A stretch of DNA of 64,000 nt from Bryobacteraceae bacterium (GTDB lineage Bacteria; Acidobacteriota; Terriglobia; Bryobacterales; Bryobacteraceae). The position numbers and the translations under genes were made by a program. The notes under the pieces were generated by a model. The model did not search any database and was not told where the DNA came from. It saw only the letters and a list, made by a program, of their open reading frames with translations. Every line of letters begins with the position of its first letter. Position 1 is the first letter of the stretch. Of this stretch, positions 35,407-44,076 are shown piece by piece. Location: positions 124,001 to 188,000 of the forward strand of contig BPGE01000001.1 of assembly GCA_026002875.1 (NCBI GenBank), read 5' to 3'.

Positions 35407-35822
35407 TGGAGAGAATCCTCGTTCTATGCACGGGCAACTCCGCGCGCAGCCAGATGGCCGAAGGGCTCCTGCGCGCCGCGCTCGGTGGCCGCTTCGAGAT
35501 CTGCAGCGCCGGCTCGAAGCCGAGTCTGGTGCGCCCGGAAGCCATCGCCGTCATGCGCGAACTGGGCATCGACATCAGCGGCCACCGCTCGAAACATCTG
35601 GATGAGTTCCGCGGCACAGAGTTCCGCTATGTCATCACGGTCTGCGACAACGCCGCCGAAACATGCCCGGTTTTTCCTGGCGTTGCGGAGCGCATCCACT
35701 GGAGCTTCGAAGATCCCGCCGCCGTGGAAGGCGATGAAGAGACGCGGCTGTCCGCCTTCCGACGCATCCGGGATCAGATCGCGGAACGCGTGCGCGCCTT
35801 CACCGCTGCTCTGAACAGCTGA
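35406..35822 (+). CDS. arsC: Arsenate reductase, thioredoxin-linked low-molecular-weight phosphatase type
   Basis: A 138-residue enzyme that reduces As(V) to As(III), feeding ArsM. The P-loop CTGNSARS (Cys8) is the CX5R phosphatase motif. Two further cysteines, Cys80 and Cys87 in VITVCDNAAETCPVFPG, have the spacing of the disulfide cascade in thioredoxin-coupled ArsC of the Staphylococcus type. The short length is typical. The ATG at 35406 overlaps the arsM stop; the open frame reaches further upstream but only as a shadow. A protein tyrosine phosphatase is the alternative for this fold, but the extra cysteine pair and the operon favour arsenate reductase. Confidence 0.94.
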   Translation: MERILVLCTGNSARSQMAEGLLRAALGGRFEICSAGSKPSLVRPEAIAVMRELGIDISGHRSKHLDEFRGTEFRYVITVCDNAAETCPVFPGVAERIHWSFEDPAAVEGDEETRLSAFRRIRDQIAERVRAFTAALNS

Positions 35823-35887
35823 ACTGCGCTGCGCCTGCCGGGCGCTTCCGATAGGATGGAAGCGACTCGACCAAGCGGAGCACTCAG

Positions 35888-37249
35888 ATGAAGCAGGATG
35901 GACCTTCGCGCAGACACGTCTTCTTTGGTGCGCTGCTGGCGGGCGCCTTGCCCGGCGCCGGCTATGGCAGCGTGCCCTCGCTGACGCTGGCGGGCTACAA
36001 GAGCCCGAACGAGAAGCTCAACATCGCCGCCATCGGCGCGGGCGGCAAGGGCTACTCCGACATCATGAACTGCGCTGCCACGGAAAACATCGTGGCGATG
36101 GCGGACCCGGACGACAGGCGCGCCGAGCGGACCTACAAGCAGTTTCCGGATGTTCCCAAATACAAAGACTTCCGCCGGATGTTCGACAAAGAAGGGAAGA
36201 ACATCGACGCCGTCCTGGTCTCCTGCCCCGACCATATGCACGGCACGGCCGCCATGTGGGCCATCGTGCGCGGCAAGCATGTTTACTGCCAGAAGCCGCT
36301 GGTGCGCACGGTCTGGGAGGCGCAGGAGCTGCTGAAGGCCGCGCAGAAATACCGGGTCGCCACGCAGATGGGCAATCAGGGCTATTCGAATGAAGGCGCG
36401 CGGCAGGCCTGCGAAATCGTGTGGGCGGGCGACATCGGCGAAGTGCGGGAAGTCCATGCGTGGACCGACCGTCCGGGCCGCTACTGGCCGCAGGACCCGA
36501 GCGTGGAACCCAAAGAGGCGCCCGTGCCGGAATGGCTCGACTGGGAAGCGTGGCTCGGGTGCGCTCCGCCGCGTCCCTACAGCCCGGCGTACTGTCCGCA
36601 CCACTGGCGGGGCTTTCCCGACTTCGGCTGCGGCGCCATCGGCGACATGGCATGCCACATCCTTGGCACGCCGAACATGGCGCTGCGCCTGAGCGAGGCG
36701 TGGCCTGCCAGCGTCGAGTGCGTGAAGAAAGAGGGCGCCGGCAAATACACGTTCCCGCACAGGACCGTCATCCGCTTCGAGTTTCCCGCGCGCGGCAACA
36801 TGCCGCCTCTGACGCTGACCTGGTACGACAGCCTCAAGGAAATGCCGAAATTCGAAGGTGTTCCCGAGGGCGAGCAGCTTGGCGACTCCGACATCAATGG
36901 CAGCCTTTTCATCGGCAGCAAAGGCATGCTCACCACGGGCTGCTACGGCGAGAACACGCGCCTCGTGCCTGCCGCGCGGATGAAAGACTACCGCTTCCCG
37001 CCGCCGCTTCTGACGCGCTCGCCCGGCCACTACCGCGACTGGATCCGCGCCTGCAAAGGCGGCGAGCCCGCCTGCTCGAACTTCAATGTGGCTGCTCCTT
37101 TTGTCTCCTGGATGCTGCTGGGTGTCATCGCCATGCGTTTCGAGGGAAAGCTTCTTTGGGATGCGCGCCGCATGGAGTTCACGAACAACAGGGAAGCCAA
37201 CCAGTACCTGAAACCCGTCTTCCGCAAGGGCTGGCAGTTCGCCGGATAA
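35888..37249 (+). CDS. Tat-exported Gfo/Idh/MocA-family oxidoreductase (first copy)
   Basis: A 453-residue NAD(P)-binding oxidoreductase. The N-terminus has a twin-arginine-like signal (SRRHVFFGALLAGALPG). The Rossmann domain shows NIAAIGAGGKGYSDIMNC and the substrate-loop motif VYCQKPLVRTVWEA, where the family normally has E-K-P; here it is Q-K-P, a possible functional change. The C-terminal GFO_IDH_MocA_C-like domain contains the DFGCGAIGDMACHILG block seen in many exported members from Acidobacteria and Planctomycetes. Substrates of this subfamily are mostly unknown; sugars or cyclitols are likely. The next gene is a reverse-strand paralogue, tail to tail with this one, with a hairpin between them. 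Confidence 0.9.
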   Translation: MKQDGPSRRHVFFGALLAGALPGAGYGSVPSLTLAGYKSPNEKLNIAAIGAGGKGYSDIMNCAATENIVAMADPDDRRAERTYKQFPDVPKYKDFRRMFDKEGKNIDAVLVSCPDHMHGTAAMWAIVRGKHVYCQKPLVRTVWEAQELLKAAQKYRVATQMGNQGYSNEGARQACEIVWAGDIGEVREVHAWTDRPGRYWPQDPSVEPKEAPVPEWLDWEAWLGCAPPRPYSPAYCPHHWRGFPDFGCGAIGDMACHILGTPNMALRLSEAWPASVECVKKEGAGKYTFPHRTVIRFEFPARGNMPPLTLTWYDSLKEMPKFEGVPEGEQLGDSDINGSLFIGSKGMLTTGCYGENTRLVPAARMKDYRFPPPLLTRSPGHYRDWIRACKGGEPACSNFNVAAPFVSWMLLGVIAMRFEGKLLWDARRMEFTNNREANQYLKPVFRKGWQFAG

Positions 37250-37276
37250 TCCTGCCGGAGCCCGTCCTTTCGCAGG

Positions 37277-37312
37277 AAAAATGCCCCCGCACTGCCGCGG
37301 CAGCGCGGGGGC
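37277..37312 (-). terminator. Rho-independent terminator for the reverse-strand oxidoreductase gene
   Basis: An 8-bp GC stem (37283-37290 with 37305-37312) enclosing an inner CTGC/GCAG stem is followed, on the reverse strand, by ATTTTT. It lies 20 bases after the stop at 37332 and may also slow forward transcription from 35888. Confidence 0.85.
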
Positions 37313-37331
37313 AGGCTCAGGAGAAACAGAT

Positions 37332-38639
37332 TCAGATGAACTTGTACTTGCCCGGTTCGGGCAGCGGCGGCGGCTCGAGCTGCAGCTTGTAGTCGAACGC
37401 CTTCGGCATGAGGTCGAGCTGCGAGTTCATGATCATGTCCCACGTGACCTCGATGCCCGAGTAGGCCGATTCACGGCCCATGATCGCGGTCATCGTGGCC
37501 TCCGCCACCATCATCGCCTCGTTGAAATACGGGCCGGTGCCGCGGATGGAATTGATCAGGTGGATATGCTCCTGGACGTAAGGGTTGATGCCCTTGCCGG
37601 AGGCAAGATCCAGCCCGTTGCTGACGCCCTTCGTGCCGACGATCAGGTCGCTGACATCGCGGGTGCAGCCCTGCGGATACTGGCGGCAATGCGAGGAGTA
37701 CCGGATTCCGCCCGGATACTCGAAGTCCGACGCCATGTGGTCGTAGATGTTGCCGTACAGGTCGTCGCCCTTGCGCCAGGAGATGCCGCCGCTGGCGACG
37801 ACTTTCACCGGGTGGGTGCCCATCACCCAGTTGATGAAGTCGATGTTGTGATAGTGCTGCTCGACAATCTGGTCGCCGCAGATCCAGACGAAGCTGTACC
37901 AGTTGCGGTGCTGCCACTCGAAGTCGGACCACTTCGGGTCGCGCGCTTTCACGTGGAAGACGGGGCCAGAAAGATAGTGCGAGTACAGGGCCCGGATTTC
38001 GCCGATGGCGCCGTTCTTGATGCGGTCGACCGTTTCAATGTACTCGCGCTGGGCGTGCCGCTGCGCGCCGCTCACGACGGTCAGCTTCTTCTGTTCGGAG
38101 AGCTTCGCCGCCGCCATGAAGCGCCGGCAGCCGACCGGATCCGTGGCCACGGGCTTTTCGGTAAACACATGCTTGCCGGCGGCGATGGCGGCCTCGAAGT
38201 GCATGGGCCGGTAGCCGGGCGGCGTGCACAGCATGACGATGTCGACGCCCGAATCGATCACTTTCCTGTAGGCGTCAAACCCGACAAAGTGATTCTCCGG
38301 CGGCACCTGGATGCGGGCCGGGACATCCTTCATCAGGTCTTCCATCGTCATCACTTTCGTCCGCCCGCCGCGCGGCACCGGGATGTTCTCGTACCGCTTG
38401 AGGCCGCGGCCCTCCCGCAGGCTGCGCAGCGAGCCTTCCAGTTTGTCCTCGAAGACATCGGCCATCGCCACCAGCTCGACATTCTCGTTTCCCACCAGCA
38501 GGTCCGTGACCGCCTGCGTGCCGCGCCCGCCGCAGCCGACCAGCCCGGCGCGCAGCTTTCCGTCGGAGGCGGCGCGCGCCCCGGGAATGCCCAGCGCAGC
38601 CGTAGCTGCCAGCATGTCTCTTCTTGTCAGGTCTGGCAT
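37332..38639 (-). CDS. Tat-exported Gfo/Idh/MocA-family oxidoreductase (second copy)
   Basis: A 435-residue protein. The signal starts MPDLTRRDMLAATAALG with a twin-arginine-like pair. The Rossmann motif LRAGLVGCGGRGTQAVTDLL and the catalytic-loop motif HVFTEKPVATDPVGCRRFM (E-K-P intact, unlike the neighbour at 35888) define the family. The C-terminal half contains WICGDQIVEQHYHNIDFINW and the YDHMASDFEYPGGIRYSSHC block. The ATG at 38639 has a GAGGAG ribosome binding site; the open frame extends upstream but without support. The substrate is unknown. It is convergent with its forward-strand relative and has its own terminator. Confidence 0.9.
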   Translation of the reverse strand: MPDLTRRDMLAATAALGIPGARAASDGKLRAGLVGCGGRGTQAVTDLLVGNENVELVAMADVFEDKLEGSLRSLREGRGLKRYENIPVPRGGRTKVMTMEDLMKDVPARIQVPPENHFVGFDAYRKVIDSGVDIVMLCTPPGYRPMHFEAAIAAGKHVFTEKPVATDPVGCRRFMAAAKLSEQKKLTVVSGAQRHAQREYIETVDRIKNGAIGEIRALYSHYLSGPVFHVKARDPKWSDFEWQHRNWYSFVWICGDQIVEQHYHNIDFINWVMGTHPVKVVASGGISWRKGDDLYGNIYDHMASDFEYPGGIRYSSHCRQYPQGCTRDVSDLIVGTKGVSNGLDLASGKGINPYVQEHIHLINSIRGTGPYFNEAMMVAEATMTAIMGRESAYSGIEVTWDMIMNSQLDLMPKAFDYKLQLEPPPLPEPGKYKFI

Positions 38640-38682
38640 AGCAGTTGTGCTCCTCGGAGGGAACGATATCGAACCTGCCCTG

Positions 38683-38724
38683 AAAAAGACAAGCGCCGGT
38701 TCCCGCCCGGGCGGGAACCGGCGC
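38683..38724 (-). terminator. Rho-independent terminator of the receptor/beta-helix operon
   Basis: A 32-base perfect palindrome (16-bp arms 38693-38708 and 38709-38724) is followed on the reverse strand by TTGTCTTTTT. It lies 26 bases beyond the stop at 38750. Confidence 0.9.
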
Positions 38725-38749
38725 ACTGAGCGGATGGGATTGAAGGCCC

Positions 38750-40522
38750 TTACGGCTTGATCGCCTTGTCGGTGACGAAGTTGGTCCACTCCTCCCACCA
38801 CTTGTGCTCGCCAGCGGCGCCGATGAACCGGGCCGACTGGTCGAAGAAGCCGTCGTCGGGCGGCTGGATCCAGTTGGCGCGGAAGACCACCGAATCCGGC
38901 ATCGGGCGGAAATCGGGATCGTTCACTTCGAACGGCCGGCGCAGCTTCGGATCCGCGACCATGAACTGCCGTCCCTGGCCGCGCTGTCCCTGAGCGAACT
39001 GGGTGGACGCGCCGCTGCGGACCTGGCCTTCAATGGTGGCCGGAGAGTTGTTCTGAATGTTGTTGTTCCACAGCAGAATGCCGTTCATCGTCAGGTTGCC
39101 GTTGTCGATCTGGGCCTCGGTCGCCGAGCCATCGATGTGCAGGCCGGTGCTTAAGAACCGCGTGACAATCGTGTTGTTCACAATGCCGCCGGAGCCCCGC
39201 CGCAGGTACAAACCCGGAGAGTTGGACTCGTCGAAGCCCTGCACGCCAGAGCCGATGAACGTGGTGTTGTAAATCATCGGCTTCGACAGCGGCGTGGCGT
39301 CCTGGGCGTACTCGCTGTTGTCGCCCTCGATGCCGCGGTTGCCGGGGTTGTCTGCGTCCTGATAGAAGAACCCAAACTGGACCTTGCCGGTGAAGCCCAG
39401 CTGGAAATCCAGAAAGTCGTCGGCTCCCAGGCCGCCCACCAGGTATCTGGCGTTCATCGTGCCGCCGAACCATTCGAAAGAATCATCCAGGCCGTAGGAC
39501 GCCTGGAGATACTCAGCCACCGTCTTCGTGCCGCAACCGCCCCAGGTGAAGGAGTTGGCTTCGTTGTTCGGTGCGAAGATGGAGCCGGCGTATTCCACGC
39601 GAACGTAGCGGAGAGAGCCGCAATCATGCGTGGGATCATTGCCGCCGTACTTGCTGTCCTCGGAGGCAGGCAGGCCTTCGATGGCAAATTCTCCGCCGCT
39701 TACATTGACAGGCGCTTTCCCAAGCAGGATCAGCCCGCCCCAGTCGCCCCGCTGGCGCTCGCCAAGCGGCCGCGCTGAAGTCATGATGATTGGCCGGCTA
39801 CGGGTGCCTTCTGCGCGGATCTTGCCGTTCCTTGTGACGACAAGCACGGACGGCGGCTCGCTGCCCGGCTGGCCGATGATCACCGTGCCGGGATCGATCG
39901 TCAGCGTCGCGCCGTTGCGGACGAACACGACGCCATTGATCCGGTAAAGCTTGTCATTGGTCAGACGGCGGTCCGACTCGATGTTGCCGGTGATGTCCTC
40001 GATGCCGGAAACGACCGCAAACTTCGCGTACAGCGTTTTCAGCACCCGGAGCCCGTTGGAATCGCGCAATTCCATCACCAGCGTGTACATTCCGGGCTGA
40101 TCTGGAACATCCAGCGCTCCGCCCAGAAGCCCGCCGTCGCCCAGCAGGGTCTGTCTCTCGGTCTCACCCACCAGAACCGGTTGGAACTGACCGACAGGAT
40201 TGCCTAAAATATCTGTCGCTTCGGCAGTATTCTGCGGGAAATACGTCTTGGCTCCAGTCTGATTGTTCTGGAGATAAGCCACCAGGGTGAACGGATACCA
40301 TTCGCCGTAAGTCTTGACGGTCCACTTCAGGGTCAACTTCTCGGTGAAGCCGTACCAGACCTTGTCCGTCCACATCCAGGCGGCGATGCCGGTCTCGTAG
40401 GAGGTCAGACCGGCAGCCCTCTCGACCAGATCAGGGCTGGCCGCACGAATCGGCTCCCCAGCGTAAGAAACAGATGACAAAGCAGTTACGAGAACTGCCG
40501 TCAGTGGCGCAATACCTCTCAT
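38750..40522 (-). CDS. Secreted beta-helix-like protein partnered with a TonB-dependent receptor
   Basis: A 590-residue exported protein (signal peptide about 1-21). The middle and C-terminal parts have the repeated short beta-strand pattern of a parallel beta-helix, e.g. LYRINGVVFVRNGATLTIDP, GDWGGLILLGKAPVN, SFTWGGCG and VNNTIVTRFLSTGLHIDGS. The block G-D-W-G-G-L-I-L-L-G-K-A-P-x-N is shared by a group of surface proteins, mostly known from Bacteroidota, encoded beside TonB-dependent receptors. The N-terminal 130 residues (KLTLKWTVKTYGEWYPFTLV) look like an extra Ig-like domain. It is the second gene of a reverse-strand operon, 50 bases after the receptor. I infer a surface role in capturing or displaying the ligand; no catalytic motif is seen. 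Confidence 0.75.
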   Translation of the reverse strand: MRGIAPLTAVLVTALSSVSYAGEPIRAASPDLVERAAGLTSYETGIAAWMWTDKVWYGFTEKLTLKWTVKTYGEWYPFTLVAYLQNNQTGAKTYFPQNTAEATDILGNPVGQFQPVLVGETERQTLLGDGGLLGGALDVPDQPGMYTLVMELRDSNGLRVLKTLYAKFAVVSGIEDITGNIESDRRLTNDKLYRINGVVFVRNGATLTIDPGTVIIGQPGSEPPSVLVVTRNGKIRAEGTRSRPIIMTSARPLGERQRGDWGGLILLGKAPVNVSGGEFAIEGLPASEDSKYGGNDPTHDCGSLRYVRVEYAGSIFAPNNEANSFTWGGCGTKTVAEYLQASYGLDDSFEWFGGTMNARYLVGGLGADDFLDFQLGFTGKVQFGFFYQDADNPGNRGIEGDNSEYAQDATPLSKPMIYNTTFIGSGVQGFDESNSPGLYLRRGSGGIVNNTIVTRFLSTGLHIDGSATEAQIDNGNLTMNGILLWNNNIQNNSPATIEGQVRSGASTQFAQGQRGQGRQFMVADPKLRRPFEVNDPDFRPMPDSVVFRANWIQPPDDGFFDQSARFIGAAGEHKWWEEWTNFVTDKAIKP

Positions 40523-40572
40523 GTCGCTCCTTCCTCAGCTTGGTTTGACGCCGGCCCCTGCCGGCGCATGGC

Positions 40573-43326
40573 TCAGAAGATGTTCACTGCCAGGCCCACC
40601 GTAAACGTGCGGCCCAGCCTGAAACTACGCTGCGTGAACTCACCCTGCGTCCAGTGGTAATGGTTGTCCGCAAGGTTTTCCCCTGTGAATCGGATCGAGT
40701 ACTTTCCGGTTTCAACAAGGTAAAAACGGTAGCTGAAATCCAGCATGGTCAGCGGCTCCTGATAAATGTCAGGAACTCCGAAAGTACCGACGTCGGAAAT
40801 TCGGCGCCCAACAAAGTTAAAGTCGAAACGGCTTTCCGAGCGCCACCGGGGTTTTTTCCACTCCGCCAGCACATTGAAGATGTGCCTGGAAGTGCCGATG
40901 AGCGGCCGGTTCGGGTTCGTCAGGAGGATGGAGTCTTGAGGCCGGATGCGGATCTGGGAATCCACAAACGTGTAATTACCCCCGACGAAGAGCTCCCGCA
41001 GCCGCGGGGTCAGCACGGAAAGCGTCGTCCGTCCTTCGATTTCGAAGCCGATGTTCCGCGCGCCGGCGGCGTTGACGAAAGTCTGCCGGAGGTCGTTGGC
41101 GGGCAGGATCGTGACTTCGATCGGGTTGTTGAAATCCTTGTGGAAGAAGCTGGCTGCCAGCAGGCGGTTGCCGCCGGGGAACCATTCCCAGCGGAAATCC
41201 GTGTTCTGCACCTGGGCGCGCACGAGGTTCGGGTTGCCCTGCGTGACGAAGCCGCCGTACACGTTGTTGAAGTCGAACGGGGAAAGCTCGCGGAAATCAG
41301 GGCGGGAAACCGTTTTCGAAAAGCCCGCGCGCAGGTTCTGGCGCGGCGTGATCATGTAGGTCACGTTCACGCCGGGCATGGGGTCGCGGTTGATGAGCGA
41401 GGCGATTTGCGGCCGGGCGTTCGGGATCAGGGGATCCAGAGTCGTCACCGTGATGTCGGCGTCCTCCACGCGGACTCCGCCCGTGACGCGCCAGCGCGGA
41501 CCCAGATTCAGGTCGGCCATCACGTAGCCTGCGTAAATGTCCATGGTGGCTTCGTAGCGGTCCGTGGCGCGCGTGAATTCGATGATCTGGAACCCATCCG
41601 GGCGGATATTGGACGGCGCGAACAGTTCATTCGACGGGGCGAACAGATTCAGGGTCGTGGACCGGATCGGGATGAAGCGGAATCGCCGGGCCTGGAACGT
41701 CCTGTCGCGGAACGTGCCGCGGAAGCCCACCGAGAACGCTCCCGTGAGCCAGCCCTTGTAGAAAGGCTTTGAAATCTCGCCCTGAGGTTCATACAGCCGC
41801 TCTTGAAGTCCATTGGAGAACCGCATGCCCGAGCTGGAGAGCGCGGCGAAGCTCCAACGCCCGTCTTCCAGCTGGCCGCGGATGACTTCGCGCATGTCCG
41901 GCTCGTCGCGGCGCGATTCCGCCGTGGTGAACTGCCAGCGGAAATTCCAGTTGCCGTGATCGACAAGCGCGTGAGTGCCCTCAATGCTCGTGGAGAGCAG
42001 GGACCGCTCGACCCAGCGCAGCCGCTGGGACCACAGCGTGCTGTCATTGGAGCCATCGTAGCCGCGGAATTCGCGGGCCTCCTTGTCCGTATCGCGCGTC
42101 AGCGTGTTGCGCACCACAACCTTGTTGTTGGCCGACAACTTGAACGCTACGTTGAGCACGCCGCCGAGGCGGATGGCCTCGTTGCCCGAGTTGAAGTCTT
42201 CGTAATTGGTGAAGATCAACGGCTTGCCGCCGCCCATGCGGATGTAGCGCTGCAATTCAAACTGGTTTTGGGGGCGGTTGGAGAAGGTCAGCGCGCCCAC
42301 GATGCCCACGCGCTTGAACGTGTTGCCGCCCACCACCGAGTAGCTCTGCTGGGGCCGCATCTGGTCTACGAACAGCGGTTCCCAGTTGTTGGCGAACGAA
42401 CGGCCGATCTCCTGCAACTGCGCCGGGGTGAACCTTCCGGGGATGATGCGCTGATCGGCAGGCACAGCGGAAGGCAGCGCGCGCGTGCCGTCATCTGCGC
42501 CCAGAGCGTCCAGCCTGCCTCCCGGATAAGTCATGAAGCGTTTCCGCGTCGTGGCGGTGTTGTAGCCGGTGCTCATCGAGACCTTCAGAACCGGCTGCGC
42601 GGGGAAATCGACGGTCGTCAGCTGCACGACGCCAGCGGAGAACTCTCCGGGCAGATCAGGCGTGTAACTCTTCACGACGCGGATGCTTTCAATCAGCGCT
42701 GCGGGAAACAGATCCAGGGGAACGACGCGCTTCTCGGGTTCCGTCGTCGGAATCAGGGAGTTGTTCAGCATCGTTGAGCTGTAGCGCTCCCCCAGTCCGC
42801 GGACGTACACATAACCGGACTCGACCACCGAGACGCCCGTCACCTTCTGCAACGCTCCGGCGGCGTCCGATGCCACGGTCTGCCGGATCTCCTCGGCCGA
42901 CAGGCCGTCTGTCACCGTCGCGGCCAGCTTCCGCTCGACCAGCATCGCCTCTGCCGTGGCGGCAACCGGAGTGACCGTTTCCTGAACGTCAACCTTGGTC
43001 ACCTGGGATTTTGTTGCCAGCACGACTGTGCCATCCGCTGTTTCTCCCGGCTTCACTTCAATCGTTTCGATCACGGCGTCCAGGTACTTCTCTGCCGAGA
43101 CCAGGATCCGGTAGCGTCCTGCGGGCAGTTCAATCCGATACTTTCCGTATTCATCGGACTGCAGGCGAAGCGGCGGCTGAGTGGCCACCACGATGGTGGC
43201 TTTGGGGATCGGCTGCCCGTTCGTTCCGTCGATCACGTCGCCCGCAATCGCGCCCTTCGGCGTGTCTTGTGCGGCGAGGACGCAAAGGCAGGAGAAAGAA
43301 CAGCAGAAGACGAGGAGATGTTTCAT
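40573..43326 (-). CDS. TonB-dependent receptor with carboxypeptidase-regulatory-like domain (third copy)
   Basis: A 917-residue outer-membrane receptor that is different from the two Oar-like ones. A signal peptide (cleaved near VLAAQ) is followed by a CarboxypepD_reg domain (about 25-105; NGQPIPKATIVVATQPPLRL). The plug domain is of the type YVRGLGERYSSTMLNNSLIP, TTEPEKRVVPLDLFPAALIE, SIRVVKSYTPDLPGEFSAGV, which is a distinct receptor group. The barrel ends in a terminal phenylalanine (FTVGLAVNIF). The open frame starts at 43347, but the ATG at 43326, followed by a good signal peptide, is the better start. It forms an operon with the beta-helix-like protein and probably imports a ligand that protein handles. 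Confidence 0.92.
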   Translation of the reverse strand: MKHLLVFCCSFSCLCVLAAQDTPKGAIAGDVIDGTNGQPIPKATIVVATQPPLRLQSDEYGKYRIELPAGRYRILVSAEKYLDAVIETIEVKPGETADGTVVLATKSQVTKVDVQETVTPVAATAEAMLVERKLAATVTDGLSAEEIRQTVASDAAGALQKVTGVSVVESGYVYVRGLGERYSSTMLNNSLIPTTEPEKRVVPLDLFPAALIESIRVVKSYTPDLPGEFSAGVVQLTTVDFPAQPVLKVSMSTGYNTATTRKRFMTYPGGRLDALGADDGTRALPSAVPADQRIIPGRFTPAQLQEIGRSFANNWEPLFVDQMRPQQSYSVVGGNTFKRVGIVGALTFSNRPQNQFELQRYIRMGGGKPLIFTNYEDFNSGNEAIRLGGVLNVAFKLSANNKVVVRNTLTRDTDKEAREFRGYDGSNDSTLWSQRLRWVERSLLSTSIEGTHALVDHGNWNFRWQFTTAESRRDEPDMREVIRGQLEDGRWSFAALSSSGMRFSNGLQERLYEPQGEISKPFYKGWLTGAFSVGFRGTFRDRTFQARRFRFIPIRSTTLNLFAPSNELFAPSNIRPDGFQIIEFTRATDRYEATMDIYAGYVMADLNLGPRWRVTGGVRVEDADITVTTLDPLIPNARPQIASLINRDPMPGVNVTYMITPRQNLRAGFSKTVSRPDFRELSPFDFNNVYGGFVTQGNPNLVRAQVQNTDFRWEWFPGGNRLLAASFFHKDFNNPIEVTILPANDLRQTFVNAAGARNIGFEIEGRTTLSVLTPRLRELFVGGNYTFVDSQIRIRPQDSILLTNPNRPLIGTSRHIFNVLAEWKKPRWRSESRFDFNFVGRRISDVGTFGVPDIYQEPLTMLDFSYRFYLVETGKYSIRFTGENLADNHYHWTQGEFTQRSFRLGRTFTVGLAVNIF

Positions 43327-43443
43327 GACAGACTGCTTCCAGACCACCCTCTCTTAGGGAAGCAGCCGACGATGAAAAAAGAATGACGAATCTGAAACTG
43401 TTAGGTTAAAGATCGGTCACCGTTCGGCTCGTGTGTTCACAGA

Positions 43444-43474
43444 CAAAAAAAGAGCGCCAGCGGAGAGCCGGCGC
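43444..43474 (-). terminator. Rho-independent terminator of the DUF2911 gene
   Basis: On the reverse strand GCGCCGGC and GCTGGCGC pair (one G-T wobble) with a 5-base loop, followed by TCTTTTTTTG. It lies 23 bases beyond the stop at 43497. Confidence 0.9.
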
Positions 43475-43496
43475 CGGGATGTTCGCAGATCTTGAC

Positions 43497-44027
43497 TTAG
43501 TGCGCCATCACAGGGATGGATGCCTCCAGGTCGGACCAGGCGATCTTCAGCGTGCCGCGGTTGCCGCCCGTGGACTCAATGGAAATGGTGAGCTGCTCCA
43601 CCGGCGTGGACAGTTTGCGTGCGGTCATCTTGACCCGGCCCAGATCCTTGCTCTGGTCGTACTTGTAGGCGCCCCACTGATCGGCTTCCTTGTTCACGAT
43701 CAGCGTCCATTCCTTCTCGCCGGGAATGGTGAACAGCGAGTACGAGCCCTTCGGCACGTGAAGGGAGCCGATCATCAGGTCAGCCTCGGTGGTCAGCTTG
43801 GTCGCCTCGTCCGCGCCCGTGCGCCAGATCTTGCCGAACGGCGCCAGCGGCTCGGCCCAGACGTTGCGGCCTTTCACATAGGGACGGCCGTACTCGATGG
43901 TGATCTTCTTGCCGCCGATAGTGGCCGACATGGTTTCATGCGGGCTGGCCCGCTGCTTGGGCTGCGCGCCAACGGTCAGGGCCGCCGCGAGGGCGAAAGA
44001 GACTCCGAACAGAATCCAGTTTTTCAT
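43497..44027 (-). CDS. DUF2911 domain-containing secreted protein
   Basis: A 176-residue protein with a signal peptide (MKNWILFGVSFALAAALTVG). The DUF2911 core is evident: ASPHETMSATIGGKKITIEY, GRPYVKGRNVWAEPLAPFGK, IWRTGADEATKLTTEADLMI and LHVPKGSYSLFTIPGEKEWT. The family is common in Bacteroidota and Acidobacteria and its function is unknown. The frame is open up to 44108, but the ATG at 44027 with GAGGAG upstream and the signal peptide decides the start. It has its own terminator and appears to be a single-gene unit on the reverse strand. Confidence 0.9.
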   Translation of the reverse strand: MKNWILFGVSFALAAALTVGAQPKQRASPHETMSATIGGKKITIEYGRPYVKGRNVWAEPLAPFGKIWRTGADEATKLTTEADLMIGSLHVPKGSYSLFTIPGEKEWTLIVNKEADQWGAYKYDQSKDLGRVKMTARKLSTPVEQLTISIESTGGNRGTLKIAWSDLEASIPVMAH

Positions 44028-44076
44028 GCGTCGTGAAGCTCCTCTCGCCACGAGTGTAGCAAACACCCCATCCGCC

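Noticed and set aside
37281-38729. 482-residue forward open frame
   Set aside because: Antisense to the second Gfo/Idh/MocA gene and spanning its terminator; no family features.
40573-40720. Possible truncation of the third receptor at its C-terminus
   Set aside because: The last residues form a normal closing strand ending in phenylalanine, so the barrel looks complete.
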